The position numbers and the translations under genes are program-made. The notes under the pieces were generated by a model. It had not been told where the DNA came from. It did no database searches and saw only the letters and a program-made list of their open reading frames with translations. Shown here one piece after another: positions 15,070 to 22,244 of a DNA stretch of 25,790 bases. The stretch is from a virus: the IMG/VR virus record IMGVR_UViG_3300037961_000071, positions 1-25,790 of that record, one strand, 5' to 3'. Position 1 is the stretch's first letter. Each line of letters opens with the position of its first letter.

Positions 15070-15344
15070 TGAGTGACGAACTAATTTCACAACGCAAATC
15101 AACTGCCCTAATGAAGGCATTGCATGACAACATCAAAGATACCATCGCAGAACTTGGATGGGATTGTTATGACGATGTTGTTGTGCAGGTTGGTGGCACC
15201 TCAGTCTATGAGATTGATGGTGCTGGCACCAAGTGGGCACCTGTTAAAGGTACTCGTAAATATAATAAGGATGCATTCATTGTTATTAAGAATAGAAGTA
15301 GGGAACCTTATGCTCCATCCCAAGCACCAGTACATGACTGTTAA
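15069..15344 (+). CDS. Small hypothetical protein
   Basis: A 91-residue product starting MSDELISQRKSTALMKALH at the ATG that overlaps the previous TAA. A longer start at ATG 15036 (adding MHGKLDPDEDV) is possible, with GGA 11 bases upstream. The middle (DTIAELGWDCYDDVVVQVGG) and the end (KWAPVKGTRKYNKDAFIVIK) suggest a small alpha/beta domain. I recognise no family. It is the last gene of the replication unit before a late promoter, which overlaps its stop codon. Confidence 0.6.
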   Translation: MSDELISQRKSTALMKALHDNIKDTIAELGWDCYDDVVVQVGGTSVYEIDGAGTKWAPVKGTRKYNKDAFIVIKNRSREPYAPSQAPVHDC

Positions 15345-15350
15345 TAAATA
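15343..15350 (+). promoter_or_regulatory. Late promoter (AATAAATA) for the 15376-18985 unit
   Basis: AATAAATA at 15343-15350 resembles the late core. It lies 25 bp before the GTG start at 15376 and overlaps the TAA of the preceding gene (15342-15344). It marks the switch from replication genes to a late unit. Confidence 0.65.
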
Positions 15351-15375
15351 GTACCGACCACTAAACAGGCACACT

Positions 15376-16737
15376 GTGGCATCCAAAATTCAAGACGTTT
15401 GGCCAAGATATATTCCTGTCTTTCGTAATGGTCATGACGGTACAGTTGCACGATCAACACCCATCTATGATTCAGAAAGTGGGAATAGAAAACTAGGATC
15501 TGTTCCTAAGGATGCTGACGTTCACTACATTGCAGGTAATTTCCAGCAACCTCCATCTCGTATGGAGGTTTTGTGGTATCCGAACAGTCGTGCTGATGAA
15601 CCAGTTCGTGGGTGGATCAGTCTTGCTGCTGTAAAGAAACCCACCATGACACGTACTGGTGTCAAGGTATCAATGAAACCTCAGGACTTCCCTGGTATTG
15701 GTGGTGTTGAACTAGCATACTCTGCCTACCTTGACAAGATCAAGGAGGTTGTTCTCGCAAGAGACATGCCTATTCCGTTAAAGAACTACCTTATACAACT
15801 GATTGAGTATTGTGATAGTCATTCATCAGGAGATAGGGCAGATCTGATTGCTGCATACAGAGACTTCGCTAACAGTGATGCATTCGATAGTCTCGCTAAC
15901 ATCCAGAAGGATTTTAGTGAGTTGATGGCACCCATCTGTGTACTTGAAAGGGGTCAGAGACAACTTGCTAGTCTAGGTTTCGCAGAACTCAACAAGGGAA
16001 ATGCGATTGTGTTCGTACCCACAGCAGGTAACTACCCTCTGATTGACTTCATCATTAGGGACACCAGTGGTAGAGAGTATCCTTTCTCTGTGAAGGTTCT
16101 GTCAAAGACTACTAACGTCATCAAACCACAAGACTTAATGGAGTTTGTGGATGACAATCCAAGAGATCCTTTCATCGTCCAGTTCAAGAGGACCCCAGAG
16201 TATGAAGTGCTTCGACTCCTGGGTCAGACTAGGAAGGGTGTTGCCGAGACCTCCTATGAGACAATCAAATATCTGGCACAGACCCAACCCTTTTCTAGCA
16301 AGTTACCGAGTACAATAGCAAGAGTGATACCAGACAACCCTGACAAGCAGAGATTTACTGATGCAGTCATCGATGCAAACAGAGAAGTCTGGAACGAAAT
16401 GTATGAACAGTATTACAGGGAGGGTAGAGGACAACTGGACGACGCAGCACTCATCAGGAAGAATGGTAAATACAATCAACTGTCATACCTAATGCAGGTG
16501 GCGATTGCAAAGATCAGTCAGGACAGGACCCGTGGTCTCAACTACCTTGAAATTGTTAGAGACTTCCTGATGGAGCAAGTGGCATACTACAAGTTCAAGA
16601 TCAACAGTAACGGGATGCCCGAGTTCAAGATGGAGAACAAGTTCCATAACGAGTTCGATGCCAACACTAAGTTTGTTCTTAGGGCAAAATCATCCAAGGG
16701 TTCACCTATCAACGACAGACTCGGAGTCCAACCATGA
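15376..16737 (+). CDS. Late hypothetical protein with N-terminal SH3-like region
   Basis: A 453-residue protein starting with GTG at 15376, placed 25 bp after a late promoter. Residues 20-86 (DGTVARSTPIYDSESGNRKL to GWISLAAV) look like a bacterial SH3-type small beta-barrel. The middle (about 110-200) is helical. Around residues 219-245, LIDFIIRD then EYPFSVKVLSK has the strand-turn-strand shape of PD-(D/E)xK nucleases, with D224 and S-V-K240; the usual acidic residue before the lysine is replaced, so activity is doubtful. The C-terminal part (FTDAVIDANREVWNEMYEQ) is helical. It overlaps the next gene by four bases. It might be a virion or assembly protein, but no family is recognised. Confidence 0.6.
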   Translation: MASKIQDVWPRYIPVFRNGHDGTVARSTPIYDSESGNRKLGSVPKDADVHYIAGNFQQPPSRMEVLWYPNSRADEPVRGWISLAAVKKPTMTRTGVKVSMKPQDFPGIGGVELAYSAYLDKIKEVVLARDMPIPLKNYLIQLIEYCDSHSSGDRADLIAAYRDFANSDAFDSLANIQKDFSELMAPICVLERGQRQLASLGFAELNKGNAIVFVPTAGNYPLIDFIIRDTSGREYPFSVKVLSKTTNVIKPQDLMEFVDDNPRDPFIVQFKRTPEYEVLRLLGQTRKGVAETSYETIKYLAQTQPFSSKLPSTIARVIPDNPDKQRFTDAVIDANREVWNEMYEQYYREGRGQLDDAALIRKNGKYNQLSYLMQVAIAKISQDRTRGLNYLEIVRDFLMEQVAYYKFKINSNGMPEFKMENKFHNEFDANTKFVLRAKSSKGSPINDRLGVQP

Positions 16738-17927
16738 GCAAGAATACTCACCTAGAACACCTAGAAGATGACATCTTCAACAATGGTTATGCTGGTGCTC
16801 AGAATGCACTGGCGTTCCTGGAAGGACTCAAAGGTATGCTGACCACTGGTAAGGGTGGTGGCAACATGAAGGTCACAGTCAAGTGGGACGGTGCTCCTGC
16901 CATCATCTGTGGTGAGGATCCTGTCAATGGATTCTTCTTTGTCGGCACCAAGTCTGTGTTCGCCAAGACTGAACCTAAGATCTGCTATACCCATGATGAT
17001 ATTGATCAGTGGTATCAGGGAGAACTCAACACCAAGTTGAAGATGGCACTAGACCACTTGTCAAAGTTGCCTATCAAGGGTGTGATCCAAGGTGACCTCC
17101 TCTATACTGGAACTCCAACGCTCACCATGATGGGTGGCAAGAGATGCTACAAGTTCAAACCCAACACGATCACCTACTGTGTAGAGAAAGACACAGAGAT
17201 GGGTAAGAAAGTTGCCAAGTCGCAGGTTGGTATAGTGTTCCACACACATTACAATGGAGAAGACTTTGATTCTATGGCGGCGGGTTTTGGTGTTGACGTT
17301 TCTGGTCTGCAAGGTAACCCTGATGTGGCAGTCTTCTCCTCATCATTCACCAACACCAACGGTATCGCAAACCTCACACCAGGTGAGATGAACAAACTCA
17401 CCCAGACAATGAGAGTTGCTAAGCGTAACCTAGACTCGTCTCGTAAGTTCTTGAATGAGATCGGTGGCACTCTGAAACCTATGCAACCTGCTGCTCTGTT
17501 TAAGATCTTCTTCAACCAGAAGATCAAAGAGGGTAGGATTCCTAGCACTCCACAGGCAATGCTGAATGACTTCAAGAAGTTCGTAGAGACTGCCTATGCC
17601 AAGAAAGAAGCAGGTGTGAAGACACCAAAAGCAAAGGCAAACTGGGAATCAAAGAAACAGGAGGCGATAAATTACCTAAATAGTAATAAGTCTGAAATCT
17701 ATCGTGCGTTGGCAGGGTTTAAGAACCTCATCGCTGCGAAAGAACAGATCATCAACCGACTCAAAAAGATTGAGGGAGTTGGTACATTCCTAGAAGATGA
17801 GAACGGATACAAGGTCACGAGTCCAGAAGGATTTGTGGCAATCAAGGATGGCACTGCTGTCAAACTTGTTGATCGACTTGAATTCTCCCGTGCAAACTTC
17901 ACCGTAGCAAAAGATTGGGGCAAATGA
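16734..17927 (+). CDS. Putative nucleotidyltransferase/ligase-fold protein with KxDG motif
   Basis: A 397-residue protein. MKVTVKWDGAPAIICG places K50-W-D-G53 exactly as motif I (KxDG) of ATP/NAD ligases and capping enzymes, where the lysine takes the nucleotide. Further on, FFFVGTKSVFAK resembles the strand with the conserved basic residue of motif Ia. GVIQGDLLYTG (116-126) resembles motif III (GELL/GDLL), and VGIVFHTHYNGED might fill motif IIIa or IV. The rest (about 230-397) is helical and lysine-rich. I infer a diverged polynucleotide ligase or other covalent nucleotidyltransferase, and a binding-only relative is possible. It shares a late transcript with the HxGH nucleotidyltransferase that follows (ATGA junction). 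No gp30-type ligase is in the window. Confidence 0.6.
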   Translation: MSKNTHLEHLEDDIFNNGYAGAQNALAFLEGLKGMLTTGKGGGNMKVTVKWDGAPAIICGEDPVNGFFFVGTKSVFAKTEPKICYTHDDIDQWYQGELNTKLKMALDHLSKLPIKGVIQGDLLYTGTPTLTMMGGKRCYKFKPNTITYCVEKDTEMGKKVAKSQVGIVFHTHYNGEDFDSMAAGFGVDVSGLQGNPDVAVFSSSFTNTNGIANLTPGEMNKLTQTMRVAKRNLDSSRKFLNEIGGTLKPMQPAALFKIFFNQKIKEGRIPSTPQAMLNDFKKFVETAYAKKEAGVKTPKAKANWESKKQEAINYLNSNKSEIYRALAGFKNLIAAKEQIINRLKKIEGVGTFLEDENGYKVTSPEGFVAIKDGTAVKLVDRLEFSRANFTVAKDWGK

Positions 17928-18985
17928 GATTTCGTCAGTTTATTATCGAAGCAGCACAGGCTGCTGCTAAGAAGACGACAGCAAAACCAAAGAAGAATGA
18001 AGTCGTAGACAAGCATGTCGCGATCACATTCGGCAGGTTCAACCCACCCCATGCTGGTCATGGTAAGTTGTTGGATGCCGTGAAGTCTCATGCTGGTGAC
18101 TCAGGTAACTATCGCATCTACCCATCTCGTTCTCAGGACCACAAGAAGAATCCTCTACACCCTGAGCAGAAGATTCAACACATGCGTGGTATGTTTAAGC
18201 ATCATGCTGATGCTATTCAGAACTCGGAACAACATAGAAACATCTTTGACATCCTTCGTGATCTGCATGACGAAGGTCATGAGCATGTCACCATGGTAGT
18301 TGGTGATGACAGAGTAAAAGAATTCGAGAACCTAACTCAGAAGTATAACGGTAAGCATTACGACTTTAAGAGTATCAACATCAAGAGTGCTGGTGCTCGT
18401 GATCCTAACAGTGAGGATCCTATTGAGAAGTTGTCTGCTTCTGCTATGAGAAAGCACGCTCAGTCAGGAGACCATGACGCATTCCATGGTGGCACTGGTG
18501 GGTACAAGAAGTCTAAGGAGATGATGCAGCATGTCCTCGATGGCATGACACCTCCTAAGAAACCAGCAAAGACAAAAGCAAAAGAGAAGGCAGCAGCAGT
18601 CAAGGAATCTGTATGGGAGTATGCTCCTAAACTTGACTTTGAATCCTTCCGCGACTACTATATGCTCGACCATATCTTCAAGGTCGGTGCAATCGTAGAA
18701 CATGATGACAGTGGTATTCGTGGATCTGTGGTCCACAAGGGTACTAACTACGTTGTGTTCAAAGACGAGTGGGGCGACGAGCATCGTGCTTGGTTGCAAC
18801 ACGTTAGTGAAGTGAATGAAGATGCTGATACCTCAAAGGATCAGTCAAATTATTCTGCCGATGATGGCAGTGGTAACGATTGGAAAATCGGTACTGATAA
18901 ATATAGAATGGCGGTGCAGGCAATGACGCCTGGACAAGCAACGAAGAAGTTTTCTGATTTCAGGAAATCTGTCAAGAATAAATAG
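17924..18985 (+). CDS. HxGH nucleotidyltransferase (NMNAT/cytidylyltransferase-like) with capsid-targeting-like N-terminus
   Basis: A 353-residue protein. ITFGRFNPPHAGH (H43-x-G-H46) and LSASAMRKH (170-178), the ISxxxxR-type element, identify the alpha/beta nucleotidyltransferase fold of NMN or nicotinate-mononucleotide adenylyltransferases and cytidylyltransferases; VVGDDRVKEF fits a middle strand. The enzyme domain spans about 30-207. Residues 250-297 (VGAIVEHDDSGIRG, YVVFKDEWGDEH) form a small KOW/SH3-like beta domain. The first nine residues (MRFRQFIIE, then AAQAAA) resemble the capsid-targeting peptides of T4 internal proteins, cleaved by gp21 after an I/L-x-E. Start ATG 17924 overlaps the previous stop. 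Its TAG lies inside the next late promoter. Substrate unknown. Confidence 0.75.
   Translation: MRFRQFIIEAAQAAAKKTTAKPKKNEVVDKHVAITFGRFNPPHAGHGKLLDAVKSHAGDSGNYRIYPSRSQDHKKNPLHPEQKIQHMRGMFKHHADAIQNSEQHRNIFDILRDLHDEGHEHVTMVVGDDRVKEFENLTQKYNGKHYDFKSINIKSAGARDPNSEDPIEKLSASAMRKHAQSGDHDAFHGGTGGYKKSKEMMQHVLDGMTPPKKPAKTKAKEKAAAVKESVWEYAPKLDFESFRDYYMLDHIFKVGAIVEHDDSGIRGSVVHKGTNYVVFKDEWGDEHRAWLQHVSEVNEDADTSKDQSNYSADDGSGNDWKIGTDKYRMAVQAMTPGQATKKFSDFRKSVKNK
18977..18984 (+). promoter_or_regulatory. Late promoter (AATAAATA) for the 19008-21372 unit
   Basis: AATAAATA at 18977-18984 overlaps the last codons and TAG stop of the nucleotidyltransferase gene and lies 23 bp before the ATG at 19008. A second, weaker GATAAATA occurs at 18896-18903. 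Confidence 0.65.
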
Positions 18986-19007
18986 TTCTATCACTTTAAT
19001 TAGACTG

Positions 19008-20555
19008 ATGCTAGACATTAAAGTATCTGCCGCCCTCATGGGTTTCACGCAGAGCGAGCAAAGAAAGATCCTCGATGCCGTATATGGTGGCGATACCGTC
19101 TCTACTGAGCGCCTGAGTGAAGCAGTAAAGGTGGTCACACAGATCATTGAAGACCATGAAGAGGTGGTAGAGGGTTACGCTGGTTTCCCTATCGAGAAGG
19201 AACTGATCCAGAAGAATAAGGAGAGGTTCAAAGACGATAGGAACATCGGTAGAGTGATCTCCCAAGGAGGTCAGTCAATGGTTATCACTGGATTGAAGAG
19301 CGACGGTCGTTACCAGGTCGTCGGCAAGAAAGGTGAGAAGACCGCTAAGGCACCCGAAGATATTGGTCTCAATATGCAACGTGAGCATATTGACATCGAT
19401 GATCTGCATCAGCAGATGGTGGAAGGATTGAAGCAAGCACGTAAGAACGTGGGCGCTTCTACTTGCTGGGATGGTTACAAAGCAAAAGGAACCAAGAAAA
19501 AGAACGGCAAGGAAGTTCCTAACTGTGTCAAGGAAGAAGATCAGATCGACGAACTCTATAAGGGTAAGCACGGTCAGTCTGAGAAAGAGTATCAGGACGG
19601 TCGCTCTGATGGCGGCAAGATGATCTCTGGCGACTCCAAGCACAGTGGTGCAGCATACTCACACCGCTCCTACAAGGGGGTTGGTAAACCTGCTAAACCA
19701 GGTGAGCGTCAGAAGCACCAAGGCAAGATGGACAAAGGCACCAAAGCTGATCTTGCTTATCGTAAAGCAAACCTCAAAAAAGAAGAGGTAGAGCAGGAGA
19801 CTATCGAAGAGAAGAAGAAAGGTCTCTGGGCAAACATCCATGCCAAGCGTAAGCGTGGCGAAGCACCCGCTAAGAAGGGTGACAAAGATTATCCTAAGAC
19901 CCTCAACATCGAAGACATCCTTCATGACTGGGATGATGAGGAACTGGATACCATCTCCTTTGAGGAGTTGGAAGCGATCTGTGTTGAGGCACTCGAAGAA
20001 CTCGATGCAGACGTGCTGACTGAGGCACTTGACATCATCGATGGCATGGAACTCCTCTCTGAGGACTACTATGACTCTGCTGTTAAGGCGTCTAAGGAAG
20101 CAAGCAAGACCCCTGCTGCTAAGGCAGGTCGTGCTAACCTCCGTAAGGAGAAGATGAAGGCAGCACTTAAATCTGCTGGGTCTGCTGTCAAGAAAGGTTT
20201 GAAGACTGCTGGTAAGGCAGCGGCAAAGGGTGCTGGTTACGCTGCTGGTGCTACTGTTCGCGCTGCTAAGGCAGGTGCTTCGGAGTTCAAGAAAGGTTAC
20301 GACCGTGGTCGTGAAGGATCTACTACGAAGTCTAAGTCTTCGACTGCTGTTTCTGGTGACACAACCCGTTCTAGTTCTAGTTCTAGCGGTGGATCAGGTG
20401 AGTCCCGTGTACGTCTCCGTGATAGAATCAAGTCTGGTATCAAGAAAGTTGTCGGTGGTGCTGCCCGTGCAGTGTCCCGTGGTTCTAGAAACCTGGCAAG
20501 ACGCATGTCCGAAGAGCGTTATTCCTGGCGTAAAGAAATGGGAATGGACGAATGA
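19008..20555 (+). CDS. Long basic late protein, probably virion-internal or prohead-core
   Basis: A 515-residue protein of uneven composition. The N-terminal part (about 1-145) is mixed and helical. C153 to C173 bracket WDGYKAKGTKKKNGKEVPN, a motif I have seen in cyanophage structural proteins. Residues 190-270 are Gly/Lys-rich (GRSDGGKMISGDSKHSG), 290-355 are acidic and helical (DEELDTISFEELEAICVEAL), and 360-515 are Lys/Arg/Ala-rich with Ser runs. Many L/I-x-E sites could be processed by a gp21-type protease. The pattern suits a DNA-contacting internal or scaffold-type protein, but I recognise no T4 counterpart. A late promoter lies 23 bp upstream, and the gene ends in an ATGA junction. Confidence 0.6.
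   Translation: MLDIKVSAALMGFTQSEQRKILDAVYGGDTVSTERLSEAVKVVTQIIEDHEEVVEGYAGFPIEKELIQKNKERFKDDRNIGRVISQGGQSMVITGLKSDGRYQVVGKKGEKTAKAPEDIGLNMQREHIDIDDLHQQMVEGLKQARKNVGASTCWDGYKAKGTKKKNGKEVPNCVKEEDQIDELYKGKHGQSEKEYQDGRSDGGKMISGDSKHSGAAYSHRSYKGVGKPAKPGERQKHQGKMDKGTKADLAYRKANLKKEEVEQETIEEKKKGLWANIHAKRKRGEAPAKKGDKDYPKTLNIEDILHDWDDEELDTISFEELEAICVEALEELDADVLTEALDIIDGMELLSEDYYDSAVKASKEASKTPAAKAGRANLRKEKMKAALKSAGSAVKKGLKTAGKAAAKGAGYAAGATVRAAKAGASEFKKGYDRGREGSTTKSKSSTAVSGDTTRSSSSSSGGSGESRVRLRDRIKSGIKKVVGGAARAVSRGSRNLARRMSEERYSWRKEMGMDE
20369..20386 (+). repeat. TTCTAG hexamer x3
   Basis: Three tandem copies of TTCTAG at 20369-20386 lie within the serine run of the basic late protein, encoding alternating Ser codons. 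This looks like slippage-type expansion. Confidence 0.7.
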
Positions 20556-20941
20556 AACCTGACCAGAACAAAGAGGTGACTACCAGCAAAAAGAAAGGTA
20601 ACGTCACCATCAACCCTAAGAAAGAAGATCTCATGTCTGAATCACTAAGAAAGAAAATTCAATCCGAGGTGGAGGCACTACGAGAATCCGCCAAGAAGAA
20701 AGCAAAGCACATCAAAGCAGCCAAGGCAGGTAAGCGTTGGCAAGATTCCGATGGCGATGGTAAGTGGTACGAACCTGGCGAAGATGTTCGCAAGGAAGAG
20801 ACCGAAGTCGCCGAAGGTGCATGTGCTCCCTCTGTTGATGACACTGCTGCCAAGGAGAAATCCAAAGAGCGTATGAAGCAGAAGATGATGCAGATGACCA
20901 AAGACTTTGACAAGCAGCGTACTGGACGCGCAGCAAAATGA
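20552..20941 (+). CDS. Small basic protein with calcium-loop-like DSDGDG motif
   Basis: A 129-residue, highly charged protein. At residues 63-79, WQDSDGDGKWYEPGED resembles an EF-hand or dockerin-type calcium loop: D65, D67 and D69 fit the first positions, but the closing acid (E77) is one residue late, so binding is uncertain. The N-terminal LRKKIQSEVEALRESAKKKA and C-terminal KEKSKERMKQKMMQMTKD regions should form helices. It lies between the basic late protein and another small basic protein, all with ATGA junctions, and is probably a virion or assembly component. Confidence 0.6.
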   Translation: MKPDQNKEVTTSKKKGNVTINPKKEDLMSESLRKKIQSEVEALRESAKKKAKHIKAAKAGKRWQDSDGDGKWYEPGEDVRKEETEVAEGACAPSVDDTAAKEKSKERMKQKMMQMTKDFDKQRTGRAAK

Positions 20942-21141
20942 ACGAGGAACTAGCACACCTCAAACAAAAGCGCGAACATGAAGATCGTGATAACCGTATG
21001 AAGTACGGTAAACGTTACAAAGAAATCGTCGCTGCTAAAAAGAAGGAGAAAGAGAAGTCCACTCTTACAAAGAAAGGGGTCCGCGCACTGCACAAAGGTC
21101 AGTGGGGTTACATGAAGGATCGTAAATTCACTCCTGATTGA
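20938..21141 (+). CDS. Small highly charged protein
   Basis: A 67-residue product rich in Lys, Arg and Glu (LAHLKQKREHEDRDN, KKKEKEKSTLTKKGVRALHK), ending GYMKDRKFTPD. It is probably a long helix with a short compact end, which suggests nucleic-acid or protein binding. The start overlaps the upstream stop (ATGA), placing it in the same late unit. No family is recognised. Confidence 0.6.
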   Translation: MNEELAHLKQKREHEDRDNRMKYGKRYKEIVAAKKKEKEKSTLTKKGVRALHKGQWGYMKDRKFTPD

Positions 21142-21174
21142 CTATATAGAGTAGACCCTTTTGAGTATCAAACC

Positions 21175-21372
21175 ATGCTTGCATTTCTACTCCCCCTCGC
21201 ATCAAAAATCATCAAGGATGCCGTCGAAAAGATTCCCGATGACGCTGAACTTGGTGAGAAACTGATCGACATCTGCCTTGTTGTTCTTGGTAAAGCAGTG
21301 AAACTTACTAAGACTGACATGGACGACAAACTTCTAGAAACGGTCAAGGCAGCAATCGCTTCCCGCGACTGA
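21175..21372 (+). CDS. Small amphipathic protein
   Basis: A 65-residue protein starting MLAFLLPLASKIIKDAVEK, with a second moderately hydrophobic helix (LIDICLVVLGKAVKL) and a charged end. It may be a peripheral membrane or small helical-bundle protein. A holin-like role is possible but the helices are short and charged. It begins 33 bp after the previous stop without a strong ribosome-binding site, and is followed by the terminator at 21379-21402. No family is recognised. Confidence 0.55.
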   Translation: MLAFLLPLASKIIKDAVEKIPDDAELGEKLIDICLVVLGKAVKLTKTDMDDKLLETVKAAIASRD

Positions 21373-21378
21373 TTTCAT

Positions 21379-21402
21379 AGGGGACTAAGGTCCCCTTTTT
21401 TT
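21379..21402 (+). terminator. Rho-independent terminator
   Basis: GGGGAC (21380-21385) pairs with GTCCCC (21390-21395) across a TAAG loop, followed by seven T. It ends the 19008-21372 unit and abuts the late promoter at 21402-21409. Confidence 0.92.
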
Positions 21403-21409
21403 ATAAATA
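21402..21409 (+). promoter_or_regulatory. Late promoter (TATAAATA) for the Ig-domain virion gene
   Basis: TATAAATA at 21402-21409 is an exact late consensus. It shares its first T with the end of the terminator T-run and lies 33 bp before the ATG at 21443. A strong GGGAG ribosome-binding site at 21434-21438 precedes that ATG. Confidence 0.8.
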
Positions 21410-21442
21410 TAAAAAGGAACACAACAATCCGTAGGGAGAACA

Positions 21443-22225
21443 ATGGCAATTTTCGGAAAAATTGATGCCGCAACCTTCTCGAACAACGTCGCGGTCACCA
21501 ATGGTGACGCCACTGTTACGAAGAACGCAGCGGATACAGTAGCACAAGGCGACATCCTCGAACTGGGTGGCGTTGCTTACGTCGTAGCACAGGTCACCAG
21601 CACCACTGCTATCGAACTGCACAAAGCATATGCTGGTAGCACTAACGCTGCTCTGTCTGGTGCTGTGCGTAGAACTGCTCCTAAGGCAGTTGCAGAATTT
21701 GTAGTCAAGGGTGGCGATACTCGCTCTCGTGACTTGGTGTTTGTTGATGCTACTGAGCAAGCAGTTGCTGCTAACAAGGCTCGTGGTATCTGGGGTCCTG
21801 GTTGGTGGTTGTATGAGACTTACACCACTGCTGCTGGTGACACCCGTCATAAGGCAGAGTGCATTGCATTCGTACATGCTACTGCCGCTGCTGCTGGTGA
21901 CGACGCTGATGACACCATTGTGGCAGACGTGCTTGAAACGATTACGATCGGTACTCAACCTGCTAACCAGACCACTTCTTCTGGTGCTGCAACCTTCACT
22001 GTTGCTGCAACCGTTGATCAGTCTGGCACTATCACCTATCAGTGGCAGAAGAAGACTGCTGCTGGCACCCGTTATGTAAACGTGTCTGGCGCAACCAGTG
22101 CATCTCTCGCACTGACTGGTCAACTCGCTGCTAACGATGGTGACAAGTACCGCGTGAAGATCAACACCTCTAAGGGTGCAGAAGAAGTCGTATCCGACGC
22201 CGCTACTCTGACATTCGGTAGCTAA
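21443..22225 (+). CDS. Probable virion or decoration protein with C-terminal Ig-like domain
   Basis: A 260-residue protein rich in Ala, Thr, Gly and Val. The N-terminal 150 residues (MAIFGKIDAATFSNNVAV, then GDILELGGVAYVVAQVTS) look like a small beta-rich virion domain. From about residue 168, ITIGTQPANQTTSSGAATF, ITYQWQKKT and LTGQLAANDGDKYRVKINT follow the bacterial/phage Ig-like pattern, with W in strand C and D-x-G-x-Y-x-V before strand G. Hoc-type capsid decoration and tail proteins use such domains. An exact late promoter, strong ribosome-binding site and isolation behind a terminator suggest high late expression. The exact virion location cannot be told. Confidence 0.75.
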   Translation: MAIFGKIDAATFSNNVAVTNGDATVTKNAADTVAQGDILELGGVAYVVAQVTSTTAIELHKAYAGSTNAALSGAVRRTAPKAVAEFVVKGGDTRSRDLVFVDATEQAVAANKARGIWGPGWWLYETYTTAAGDTRHKAECIAFVHATAAAAGDDADDTIVADVLETITIGTQPANQTTSSGAATFTVAATVDQSGTITYQWQKKTAAGTRYVNVSGATSASLALTGQLAANDGDKYRVKINTSKGAEEVVSDAATLTFGS

Positions 22226-22244
22226 TAACAACTGACAATTTGAT

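Noticed and set aside
17676-17682. CTAAATA inside the ligase-like gene
   Set aside because: Within coding sequence about 240 bp from the next start; similar copies at 18896, 23744 and 24820 suggest chance.
21138-21174. TTGACTATATAGAG between two small late genes as a promoter
   Set aside because: No -10 element at a suitable distance and no late core; probably just intergenic sequence in one transcript.
21401-22231. 276-codon minus-strand frame opposite the Ig-domain gene
   Set aside because: It mirrors a well supported gene with its own late promoter and ribosome-binding site; the Ala/Thr-rich codon pattern leaves the opposite strand open by chance.
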